NCBI GenBank assembly: GCA_003555385.1
Contig: PWHO01000101.1
Span: 1 to 8,737 of the forward strand
Source of the DNA: Bacteroidales bacterium
GTDB taxonomy: Bacteria; Bacteroidota; Bacteroidia; Bacteroidales; UBA7960
DNA length: 8,737 nucleotides
Reading direction: 5' to 3'
Shown here piece after piece: positions 1-6,473 of this stretch. The notes under the pieces are model-generated. The model was not told where the DNA came from. It did not search any database and saw nothing but the letters and a program-made list of their open reading frames with translations. Made by a program: the position numbers and the translations under genes. Within the stretch, counting starts at the first letter, position 1. Each line of letters opens with the position of its first letter.

Positions 1-326
1 GCATTGTCAGTGCCTGGGATGTGCAGGGAATGGGTTACCTGGATTATTCCCGTTTCAACAGCAGGCGACTTCCCTCATTTCACGAGTTGAATGTACGGAT
101 CGATAAACAGTTTTTCCTGGATAATTTTTCCCTGATGTTGTATCTGGATGTGCAGAACATCTACAATTTTGAAGCCACCCAGCCTCCATTTCTTGTTCGC
201 AAGGAGGATGCAGCAGGTAATCCGATCCGGTATGAAAAAAACGGGATCCGGAGATATGAGCTGAAGGAACTGGAAAACTCCATTGGTAGTGTATTGCCAA
301 GCATCGGCATTATTTTTATTTTGTAA
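1..326 (+). CDS. TonB-dependent outer-membrane receptor, C-terminal fragment
   Basis: The reading frame is already open at the window edge (first full codon at base 3) and stops at 324-326, so only about 107 C-terminal residues are visible. They read like the last strands of a TonB-dependent receptor barrel: a 'LPSFHELNVRIDKQFF' stretch, then 'LYLDVQNIYN', a loop with charged residues, and a terminal strand 'LPSIGIIFIL'. The pattern P-x-x-H-x-L-(D/N)-x-R followed by Y-x-D-V-x-N-x-x-N is typical of this family in Bacteroidota. Such receptors import siderophores, cobalamin, metals or oligomers across the outer membrane using TonB energy. The substrate cannot be told because the plug domain and most of the barrel lie outside the window. 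The ending does not look like a typical SusC protein, but this is a weak judgement. The DUF2271-like gene follows after 21 bases, so the two may be co-transcribed. Confidence 0.85.
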   Translation, partial: IVSAWDVQGMGYLDYSRFNSRRLPSFHELNVRIDKQFFLDNFSLMLYLDVQNIYNFEATQPPFLVRKEDAAGNPIRYEKNGIRRYELKELENSIGSVLPSIGIIFIL

Positions 327-347
327 ACAATTATAAACCGGCGGGCC

Positions 348-1136
348 ATGCAAATCAAAGAAATAGTTTACTATGCAGCTGCCTTGATCCTATCTGCAAT
401 AATCGTTGCAGGTAACCTGCCCGGGCGACAAGTTTCCGGACAGGTATTGAGAGGTCAAAGGAGTAATGATACCGGCAGGATTGACACAATCTATACCCTT
501 CAGGATTTCGCAGGCCCGGTTTTGGAAGTGATTTTCCGGGAGGGAAAGGAACATAATCATCCATTGATGGTTGTGTGGATTGAAGACACCGCAGGTCGAT
601 ATATCCGGACATTATACGTGGCTGAATCCATAGGACGCGGAGTTTTCAGGCATGGTGACCCGTCCGGAGGCAGATGGAAGCCCGGTCCGGTCAGGCGTCC
701 TGCCGCCCTCCCCTACTGGGGGCATCAGAGAGGTATCCGGGCTGAAGATGGTTATTATCTGCCAACCGCTGACGACCCTGTCCCGGATGCAATTACCGGG
801 CCCACCCCAAAAGGAAGTTTTGTGCTTCATTCCAAAACGGGCCCGGGTTTGCCCCGGAAATTCAATCTTCTGCTGGAACTCAATCAGTCCTGGGATTGGA
901 ACGAATACTGGACAAATGACAAATTCCCGGGTGACGAACATTACATGTCATCCAGTCAGCCTGCCCTGGTGTACCTGGCTTTGGTCGACCTTGATGACGG
1001 GATCGGTGAATATATGATGCTTCCGGTCGGGCACAGTCACTGGTCGGGGCAAAACGGAAACCTTTACGAAGACCTGGGAACAATTACCACAGCCCTTAAT
1101 ATTGCCGAAACGATTACTGTACGTTTCCCGGACTAA
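348..1136 (+). CDS. Exported DUF2271-like protein
   Basis: This 262-residue protein has no assigned reaction. Residues 8-22 form a hydrophobic segment after a short N-terminus with one lysine, consistent with a signal peptide or membrane anchor; the mature part would be periplasmic. Several blocks resemble the DUF2271 family as I recall it: 'VVWIEDTAGRYIRTLYV' near 75-91, 'RRPAALPYWGH' near 116-126, 'DAITGPTPKGSFVL' near 147-160, a 'LELNQSWDWNEYW' block near 176-188, and 'SSQPALVYLALVDL' near 202-215. Members are often found near PepSY-type reductase or ApbE flavin-transfer genes and TonB receptors, which suggests metal or redox work in the envelope; neither PepSY nor ApbE is visible here. 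The start is ATG after an A/T-rich leader without a Shine-Dalgarno sequence. The gene sits 21 bases after the receptor fragment, probably in its operon. The family call is moderately secure; the function is unknown. Confidence 0.7.
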   Translation: MQIKEIVYYAAALILSAIIVAGNLPGRQVSGQVLRGQRSNDTGRIDTIYTLQDFAGPVLEVIFREGKEHNHPLMVVWIEDTAGRYIRTLYVAESIGRGVFRHGDPSGGRWKPGPVRRPAALPYWGHQRGIRAEDGYYLPTADDPVPDAITGPTPKGSFVLHSKTGPGLPRKFNLLLELNQSWDWNEYWTNDKFPGDEHYMSSSQPALVYLALVDLDDGIGEYMMLPVGHSHWSGQNGNLYEDLGTITTALNIAETITVRFPD

Positions 1137-1216
1137 CAGTCCCTGAAAATCCTGGCCATGTTCATTTATTATGCTTTTCTTTGTAATTGAAAAATTATTC
1201 ACCAATTCAAAAGCGC

Positions 1217-2119
1217 ATGAACCGCCAGGGATTTTCTATTGCAGCTTTGCTGCTTGCAAGCTTACTATTTCTCCAGTTTAATGCATCTGCATCCGATCAA
1301 TTGAGCGTATACATCTCTGTTGATATGGAGGGTGTTGCAGGGGTTGTAGCCTCCGATCAGGTACGCGCCGGCGGTCAGGATTATCAGCTGGCCAGGCAGT
1401 GGACGACCAGCGAGGCAAATGCCGCCATTCAGGGTGCCCTTGATGCAGGAGCCACTGAGGTAGTGGTGAATGACTCTCATGGTGGGATGCGAAATATTAT
1501 CGCTTCTGACCTGCATCCGGAAGCCCGTTTGATTACCGGCAGTCCCAAACCCCTGAGCATGATGGAGGGGCTGGACGAATCTTTCGATGCAGTTATCTTT
1601 ATCGGATACCATACCAAAGCGGGTTCCTTTGACGGGGTATTGGATCACACATATTCCAGTGCATCGGTGTTTTCACTAAAGGTGAACGGTACAGAAATGG
1701 GTGAAGCAGAAGTCAATTCCCTGATTGCAGGATATTTTGGCGTTCCTGTGGTGATGGTGGCCGGCGACAAAAACTTTTGTGAGCAAGCCAGGGAAATGAT
1801 CGGAGATCACCTTGTAACTGCTGCAGTCAAAGAAGGGATTGGCAGAACTGCAGCAAATACCCTGGTACCGGTACGGGCGGCCGAACTGATCCGTGAAAAA
1901 ACCACTGAAGCGTTGAATGGACTGGGCAATGCGCAGGTGCGTCATCCTGAATCGCCTGCCGTATTTGAGGTTACCTTCCTCTATAGTGCACAGGCAGAAG
2001 CGGCCGAACTGATCCCGGATGTAAAACGAACAGGCCCCAGAAGTGTTGAGTTTACCCGGGACGACTTTATTGAAGCTTTTAAACTCTTCAGGGCGGTGTT
2101 GCTGGTGGCCAGGAATTAA
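1217..2119 (+). CDS. Exported zinc D-aminopeptidase, DppA/M55 family
   Basis: M55 enzymes are binuclear-zinc aminopeptidases that release N-terminal D-residues such as D-Ala from short peptides. Numbering from the ATG at 1217 (300 aa), the family signature 'SVDMEG' lies at 34-39 with metal ligands Asp36 and Glu38. His88 in 'NDSHGG', His132 in 'GYH' and Glu163 in 'NGTEMGE' are the other expected ligands. The Glu-to-His (50) and His-to-His (44) spacings equal those of Bacillus subtilis DppA (Glu10, His60, His104). Unlike cytoplasmic DppA, this protein starts with a clear signal peptide: 'MNRQ', a hydrophobic core near 8-20, then 'NASAS' as a likely signal peptidase I site near residue 25. It should therefore act in the periplasm or outside the cell. 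A TTG at 1187 is in frame but would put ten polar residues before the signal, so I prefer the ATG. The 80-base gap upstream shows no clear promoter. A promoter for the next gene follows it. Confidence 0.9.
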   Translation: MNRQGFSIAALLLASLLFLQFNASASDQLSVYISVDMEGVAGVVASDQVRAGGQDYQLARQWTTSEANAAIQGALDAGATEVVVNDSHGGMRNIIASDLHPEARLITGSPKPLSMMEGLDESFDAVIFIGYHTKAGSFDGVLDHTYSSASVFSLKVNGTEMGEAEVNSLIAGYFGVPVVMVAGDKNFCEQAREMIGDHLVTAAVKEGIGRTAANTLVPVRAAELIREKTTEALNGLGNAQVRHPESPAVFEVTFLYSAQAEAAELIPDVKRTGPRSVEFTRDDFIEAFKLFRAVLLVARN

Positions 2120-2135
2120 TCCGGCAAATATGCTG

Positions 2136-2166
2136 TTTGTTTCATCGCTGAAACTCCATAACTTTG
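2136..2166 (+). promoter_or_regulatory. Bacteroidota-type sigma promoter (-33 TTTG, -7 TAnnTTTG)
   Basis: TTTG at 2136-2139 is followed by exactly 19 bases and then TAACTTTG at 2159-2166, a full match to the Bacteroidota primary-sigma consensus TTTG-N19-21-TAnnTTTG. Transcription would begin roughly at 2171-2176, leaving a leader of only about 6-11 bases before the ATG at 2182. It should drive the M20 hydrolase, racemase and threonine aldolase genes. It also excludes the in-frame TTG at 2164, which lies inside the -7 element. Confidence 0.75.
2139..2154 (+). promoter_or_regulatory. Operator-like dyad inside the promoter spacer
   Basis: GTTTCA (2139-2144), a 4-base spacer TCGC, then TGAAAC (2149-2154) form a perfect 6-bp inverted repeat. 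It starts on the last base of the -33 element and ends before the -7 element, the position where a dimeric regulator would block RNA polymerase. There is no U-run after it, so a terminator for the upstream gene is unlikely. Binding is inferred only from position and symmetry, and no regulator gene is visible nearby. Confidence 0.35.
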
Positions 2167-2181
2167 GGTAAAGTTCAAAAT

Positions 2182-3342
2182 ATGACGCCTGTTATCACTG
2201 AAGAATGCCTGGGAAAGGCCATCCAGCTCAGGAAAAGTCTGCACCGTTATCCCGAACTTTCCGGGCAGGAAAAGCAGACAGCCACCCGGATCATAAAATT
2301 CCTCTCCGGGCAGCAGCCTGATAAAATCATTGAAAACATTGGTGGACACGGCCTGGCAGCCGTTTATGATTCCGGAAATGAGGGTCCTGCCTTGCTGTTC
2401 CGCGCAGACCTGGATGCCCTGCCCATTGAAGAGGTAAATGATTTCACCCACCGCAGCCAGCACCACGGAGTCTCTCACAAATGCGGACACGACGGCCATA
2501 TGGCTGTACTTGGAGGTTTGGCCAGTGTACTTAGAGAACAACGACCAAAAAAAGGACGTGTCATCTTGCTTTTTCAGCCTGAAGAGGAGAATGGCCAAGG
2601 TGCTTCCAAAGTGATTCAGGACAAAAAATTCGCTGCGATTAAACCCGATTATGTGTTTGCATTTCACAACCTTCCCGGTTTTAAAAAAAAGCAGGTTGTA
2701 CTCCGGGAAGGCCCCTTTGCATCGGCCTCCAAAGGAATGGTTATCCAGATGGAGGGCAAGTCTTCCCATGCCGCCCATCCTGAAGAGGGAAACAGTCCTG
2801 TGCGTATGCTGACCAGCCTGATCGATGATCTCACGGAAATTTCCGCAAACAAGAAGGCCTTTGATGATTTTACCCTTCTCACCATCATTCACGCAAAACT
2901 GGGTGAAGTAGCCTTTGGAACCAACCCCGGTAAAGCATTGCTGATGGCTACATTACGTACATACCTTGACAAAGATATGGATCAGCTGACAGAGAAGGCT
3001 GAAAAGTGCGTAAAGGATCTTTCAAATAAATATGATATATCATACAGAATCAGTTACACTGAGGTTTTTCCTGCCACTGTCAATCATTCCGAAGTTTCGG
3101 AAATTCTCTCTGAAGCCGTCCGTGAATCCGGGGCAAATGCCATAACGGTTCCTGAGCCCTTCCGTTGGTCCGAGGATTTCGGGCATTTTACCGGTACATA
3201 TAAAGGGGCCCTTTTCGGGATCGGGTCCGGGAAAGACCACCCAAACCTGCACAATCACGATTATGATTTTCCCGATGACATCATAGCCACCGGCATCGGG
3301 ATGTTTTATCATATTGCCGATCAAATAGTCAAACTACAGTAA
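2182..3342 (+). CDS. M20D-family amidohydrolase (peptidase M20/HipO-like)
   Basis: This is a 386-residue cytoplasmic metal-dependent amidohydrolase of the M20D group, whose members cleave N-acyl amino acids, hippurate, N-acetyl-diaminopimelate or similar amides. Numbering from the ATG at 2182: 'RKSLHRYPELSGQE' at 17-30, 'FRADLDALP' at 73-81, and the metal site 'HKCGHDGH' at 99-106 (Cys101 and His103). 'QPEEE' at 132-136 carries the general-base and ligand glutamates, His162 lies in 'FHN', and His357 lies in 'LHNHDYDFPDD'. 'SSHAAHP' at 194-200 marks the inserted dimerisation domain, with the usual histidine. Length is normal and no signal peptide is seen. The in-frame TTG at 2164 is rejected because it overlaps the promoter. 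The gene is first in a run with the racemase 2 bases downstream. The exact substrate cannot be read from sequence; an acylated or cell-wall-derived amino acid would suit the context. Confidence 0.9.
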   Translation: MTPVITEECLGKAIQLRKSLHRYPELSGQEKQTATRIIKFLSGQQPDKIIENIGGHGLAAVYDSGNEGPALLFRADLDALPIEEVNDFTHRSQHHGVSHKCGHDGHMAVLGGLASVLREQRPKKGRVILLFQPEEENGQGASKVIQDKKFAAIKPDYVFAFHNLPGFKKKQVVLREGPFASASKGMVIQMEGKSSHAAHPEEGNSPVRMLTSLIDDLTEISANKKAFDDFTLLTIIHAKLGEVAFGTNPGKALLMATLRTYLDKDMDQLTEKAEKCVKDLSNKYDISYRISYTEVFPATVNHSEVSEILSEAVRESGANAITVPEPFRWSEDFGHFTGTYKGALFGIGSGKDHPNLHNHDYDFPDDIIATGIGMFYHIADQIVKLQ

Positions 3343-3344
3343 AG

Positions 3345-4496
3345 ATGTTTCATACTTCCTATATTGAGATCAGCCGTAAGGCATACAGGAACAACATCCG
3401 TTATCTGAAGAACATCATTGGCAAGGATACAATTTTTTCCTCCGTGGTCAAGGGAAACGCTTATGGTCACGGCGTAGAGAATGTCATTCCCCTCGCCGAA
3501 GAAGCAGGGATCAGTCATTTTTCGGTTTTTTCCGCCAAAGAGGCCAACGATGCCCTGAAGGTGATGTCTCCACACAGCCAGGTGATGATCATGGGCATGC
3601 TGGATGATGCTGAAATAGAGTGGGCCATTAAAAACGACATCCAGTTTTTTGTGTTTGAAATGGATCGGCTGCATAAATCCCTGGAGGCCGCAAGAATGCT
3701 GAAGAAAAAGGCCAGGTTGCACATTGAGGTGGAAACCGGTTTCCACCGGACGGGATTTGAGTATGATACGGTGAAAGAGTTGGTGGGTTACCTCAAGCAA
3801 GAAAGAGCGCATTTTGAATTTGAAGGGTTGTGTACCCATTATGCCGGTGCAGAAAGCCTTGCCAATTATCTGCGTATCCGGAACCAGATCACCCTTTACC
3901 GGAAATTCAGCAGGTATTTCACCAGGCATAACCTTATACCCAGGCTTCGTCATACCGCCGGTTCAGCTTCGGCCCTGATCTATCCGAATACGATTATGGA
4001 TATGGTAAGGTTCGGAATTTCACAGTATGGTTTCTGGCCCAGTCCGGAGACCCACATGTTTCGATTCCGTAAGGATGTGAAAGAAACCAATCCCCTGAAA
4101 AGGATGCTTTCATGGAAATCAAAGGTAATGGTGGTGAAAACCGTTGAAAAGGGCAAGTTTGTCGGTTACGGTAGTTCCTTTCTGGCGAATAAGAGAATAA
4201 AAATCGCCATCATTCCGGTGGGATACGCCAACGGATTCAGCCGGGCCCTGAGCAACACCGGACGTGTCCTTATCCGGGGTCGCAGGGTGCCTGTGATCGG
4301 AACAGTCACGATGAATACAATGACGGTAAACGTCACGGATATACCCAATGTGGAAAGAGGCGATGAAGTGGTGATCATCGGAACACAAAACCGCATGAGT
4401 ATCAGCATTTCATCTTTTTGCGAGATGAGTGAACAGCTCAATTATCAGCTGCTGACCCGGTTGCCTGCCGACATTCCGAGATTTATTGTAAAATGA
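3345..4496 (+). CDS. Alanine-racemase-fold PLP enzyme, atypical active site
   Basis: This 383-residue protein has the full alanine racemase architecture: an N-terminal PLP barrel and a C-terminal beta domain. Lys36 in 'VVKGNAYGHG' is the PLP lysine. Tyr275 in 'VGYGSSF' corresponds to the catalytic Tyr265 of the Geobacillus enzyme, and Arg135 in 'ETGFHRTGF' to Arg136. The C-terminus 'YQLLTRLPADIPRFIV' is also typical. Three expected residues differ: the lysine that is usually carbamylated (before 'xDTGMxR') is Glu128, the 'YADG' aspartate is Asn296, and the 'SMDQ' aspartate (Asp313) is Asn324. Catalytic residues are intact, so it is probably active, perhaps on an amino acid other than alanine. 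In many Bacteroidota the housekeeping alanine racemase is fused to MurF, so a free-standing copy may be a specialised paralogue. It starts 2 bases after the M20 gene, so the two are probably translationally coupled, and it precedes a threonine aldolase. Alanine racemase remains the default function. Confidence 0.85.
   Translation: MFHTSYIEISRKAYRNNIRYLKNIIGKDTIFSSVVKGNAYGHGVENVIPLAEEAGISHFSVFSAKEANDALKVMSPHSQVMIMGMLDDAEIEWAIKNDIQFFVFEMDRLHKSLEAARMLKKKARLHIEVETGFHRTGFEYDTVKELVGYLKQERAHFEFEGLCTHYAGAESLANYLRIRNQITLYRKFSRYFTRHNLIPRLRHTAGSASALIYPNTIMDMVRFGISQYGFWPSPETHMFRFRKDVKETNPLKRMLSWKSKVMVVKTVEKGKFVGYGSSFLANKRIKIAIIPVGYANGFSRALSNTGRVLIRGRRVPVIGTVTMNTMTVNVTDIPNVERGDEVVIIGTQNRMSISISSFCEMSEQLNYQLLTRLPADIPRFIVK
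3728..3747. repeat. Perfect 20-bp palindrome inside the racemase gene
   Basis: GGTGGAAACC is followed directly by its exact reverse complement GGTTTCCACC, with no spacer; the symmetry ends at both sides (A at 3727, G at 3748). It lies in codons for the 'EVETGFHR' substrate-binding motif of the racemase. In RNA it could fold as an 8-bp stem with a CCGG loop. It may be a chance result of coding constraint or a binding site; see the findings. Confidence 0.6.
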
Positions 4497-4515
4497 CATT
4501 TATAACTAAAACAAT

Positions 4516-5550
4516 ATGCGATCATTAAAAAGTTTTGCCAGTGACAATAATGCACCGGTGCACGATGCCGTGATGCGTGCCATTACGGAAGCAAACCAGG
4601 GAGATGCCATCGGATACGGTGATGATATTTATACCCTGGAAACAGAAAAGTTGTTTCGGGAACAATTCGGAGAGGAAGCCAGGGTTTTTCCGATGCTGAC
4701 CGGTACAGGTGCCAATGTGGCTGCCCTGGGGCACATTGCCAGGCCCTATCAGGCTGTTGTGTGTGCCGACAAAGCGCATCTTGAAAATGATGAATGCGGC
4801 GCACCGGAAAAGGGAACCGGTTGTAAACTGCTGGCCCTTCCTACGACGGATGGAAAAATCAGGCCCGATCAAATCCTGCCTCTATTGAAGTCAGTAGGTT
4901 TCCAGCATCATGTGCAGCCGAAAGTGATTTCCCTTACCCAATCTACAGAAATGGGGACTGTTTATCAGCCCGGGGAGCTGAGAGAAATTTCGGCTTTTGC
5001 CAAAGAATACGGGATGTACCTGCACATGGACGGAGCCCGGCTGGCCAATGCCGCTGCCGCGCTGGATGTACCACTGGCAGCAATTACCTCACATGCCGGC
5101 ATTGATGTGCTTTCTTTCGGGGGAACCAAAAACGGGGCCATGGCAGCCGAAGCCGTTGTTTTCCTGAATCCTGAAATCGCTGAAGGATTTGAATATACAC
5201 GGAAGCAATCCATGCAGCTGACTTCGAAAATGCGGTACATCAGCGCGCAATTCAATGCCTTGTTATCCAACGACCTTTGGCTGAACAATGCCAGGCATGC
5301 CAATGCCATGGCGGCCTGTCTGGCGGGAAAAGCCGGAAACATTAAAGGAGTTCAGATTACCCAAAAAGTGGAAACAAATGCCGTTTTTGCTTCTCTTTCA
5401 GCTACAGCCATTGAAAAGCTTCAGCGTCAATATTATTTTTACACCTGGGATGCAGCGAAAAACGAAGTCAGGTGGATGACCAGCTATAAAACAACGGAAA
5501 ACGACATTGATGAGTTTGTGTCTGCCATCAGGGAAGCACTGAACGAATAA
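4516..5550 (+). CDS. ltaE: Low-specificity L-threonine aldolase
   Basis: This PLP enzyme of fold type I splits L-threonine or L-allo-threonine to glycine and acetaldehyde, and often accepts other beta-hydroxy amino acids. At 344 residues it has the normal length. Visible motifs, in order, are 'FASDN' near 7-11, 'YGDD' at 34-37, 'TGTGAN' at 62-67, 'AHLENDECGAPE' at 87-98 with the ring-stacking His88, 'HMDGARLANA' at 170-179 with Asp172 and Arg175, and 'SFGGTKNG' at 200-207 with PLP-binding Lys205. The 'FGGTKNG' and 'NDECGAPE' forms match the Pseudomonas-type low-specificity enzyme better than E. coli LtaE. The start is ATG after an A/T-rich leader with no Shine-Dalgarno sequence. It lies 19 bases after the racemase gene and is the last gene of the plus-strand run. 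With a racemase ahead of it, it could process hydroxy-amino-acid stereoisomers, but this is inference. Confidence 0.92.
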   Translation: MRSLKSFASDNNAPVHDAVMRAITEANQGDAIGYGDDIYTLETEKLFREQFGEEARVFPMLTGTGANVAALGHIARPYQAVVCADKAHLENDECGAPEKGTGCKLLALPTTDGKIRPDQILPLLKSVGFQHHVQPKVISLTQSTEMGTVYQPGELREISAFAKEYGMYLHMDGARLANAAAALDVPLAAITSHAGIDVLSFGGTKNGAMAAEAVVFLNPEIAEGFEYTRKQSMQLTSKMRYISAQFNALLSNDLWLNNARHANAMAACLAGKAGNIKGVQITQKVETNAVFASLSATAIEKLQRQYYFYTWDAAKNEVRWMTSYKTTENDIDEFVSAIREALNE

Positions 5551-5555
5551 TTTCT

Positions 5556-6458
5556 TTATTTCTCAGGTTTTCGGGCGCGGATAAAGCGGTCTTTGTTATT
5601 GATATCGCGGCGGCAGGCAATATCTGTAAACCCATGACTTTTAAAAAGACCCATGGTTTCTCCGGAAAGTTTTTCATTGATCTCCAGGAAAACAAATCCT
5701 CCCGGAAGCAACCAGTCAAAGGCTTTTTTGGCGATCTGCCTGTAGAAGATCAGCGGGTCATTTTCCGGGACAAACAGTGCCCCACCAGGTTCATAGTCCA
5801 GGACATTCCGGGCCATTTCGGATTTATCAGATTCTGTGACGTAGGGTGGATTACTCACAATGCATCCCAGCGAGGAAGGCAATAATTCACTGGCGTTATC
5901 TTCCATCAGATCACAAACAAAGAAATTTATATCTACCTTGTTTAACAAGGCATTATGCTTTGCAACCTCCAGTGATACTTCACTTATATCACAGGCTTTA
6001 ATCCGGTTGCCGCGAAACTTTGATGCCAGGGCGATGGCAATGCATCCACTTCCCGTTCCCACGTCCAGTATTGTGCCGTGCCGGATCCGTTCATTCACCT
6101 GATCTTTCAGATGTCCGCTTACCCACTGTACCAGTTCTTCTGTTTCCTGACGGGGAATCAGCACACCAGGTCTTACATGTATTGGCAGCCCGTCAAATTC
6201 AGTAATCCCTGTAATGTACTGGACGGGTTCATATTGATTCAGGCGCTCCAGTGCTTTTGTGAGTCTGTCAATATCATTGGCTGAGAGTATTATATCTGGT
6301 TCTGTCACCCTGCGGTCGGCCGCAATACCCAACAAACGGAAAAAGATTTCATTGGTGATTGCTGAGCGTTCTCCCGGATGTTCTGTACAGGTCAGCGAAG
6401 ACTTAAAGTACAGATACACTTTGCGAATTTTATTGCCCTCTGAATGAGTGTTATACAT
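5556..6458 (-). CDS. prmC: Release factor glutamine methyltransferase PrmC (HemK)
   Basis: PrmC transfers a methyl group from S-adenosylmethionine to the glutamine of the GGQ motif in release factors RF1 and RF2, which aids translation termination. The 300-residue protein has the helical N-terminal release-factor-binding part with 'EPVQYITG' at 77-84 and 'IPRQETEEL' at 101-109. The SAM loop 'LDVGTGSG' is at 131-138, an acidic 'ACDIS' at 155-159, and the family-defining 'NPPY' at 203-206, which holds the target glutamine. A 'YEPGGALF' block follows at 222-229. The start is ATG and the length is usual. The N-terminus is about ten residues longer than the conserved part needs. It is the last gene of the minus-strand run, 15 bases after namZ, and its stop codon lies 5 bases from the stop of the convergent aldolase gene. 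No hairpin terminator is visible between them. Confidence 0.93.
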   Translation of the reverse strand: MYNTHSEGNKIRKVYLYFKSSLTCTEHPGERSAITNEIFFRLLGIAADRRVTEPDIILSANDIDRLTKALERLNQYEPVQYITGITEFDGLPIHVRPGVLIPRQETEELVQWVSGHLKDQVNERIRHGTILDVGTGSGCIAIALASKFRGNRIKACDISEVSLEVAKHNALLNKVDINFFVCDLMEDNASELLPSSLGCIVSNPPYVTESDKSEMARNVLDYEPGGALFVPENDPLIFYRQIAKKAFDWLLPGGFVFLEINEKLSGETMGLFKSHGFTDIACRRDINNKDRFIRARKPEK

Positions 6459-6473
6459 GACGTATCAGGTGGT

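Noticed and set aside
1187..1216. In-frame TTG start giving the M55 protein ten extra residues
   Set aside because: The extra residues are polar and would sit before a signal peptide that begins well at the ATG at 1217.
1137..1216. Search for a promoter or terminator in the 80-base gap before the M55 gene
   Set aside because: A TTTG occurs at 1180-1183 but there is no TAnnTTTG at the right distance and no stem with a T-run.
2164..2181. In-frame TTG start for the M20 gene
   Set aside because: It lies within the -7 promoter element, upstream of the likely transcript start; the ATG at 2182 fits the family length.
2116..2892. Long open frame of 258 codons on the minus strand
   Set aside because: It lies opposite the clear M20 gene and shows no recognisable motif; a shadow of coding on the plus strand.
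3321..3953. Long open frame of 210 codons on the minus strand
   Set aside because: It lies opposite the racemase gene, and the composition and lack of motifs mark it as a shadow frame.
3345..4496. Racemase as a decayed pseudogene because of changed residues
   Set aside because: The frame is full length, catalytic Lys36 and Tyr275 are intact, and the gene is tightly packed in a run; altered specificity is more likely.
5287..5306. Repeated AATGCCA units in the aldolase gene
   Set aside because: Two short copies encoding Asn-Ala pairs in an alanine-rich helix; no array and no regular period.
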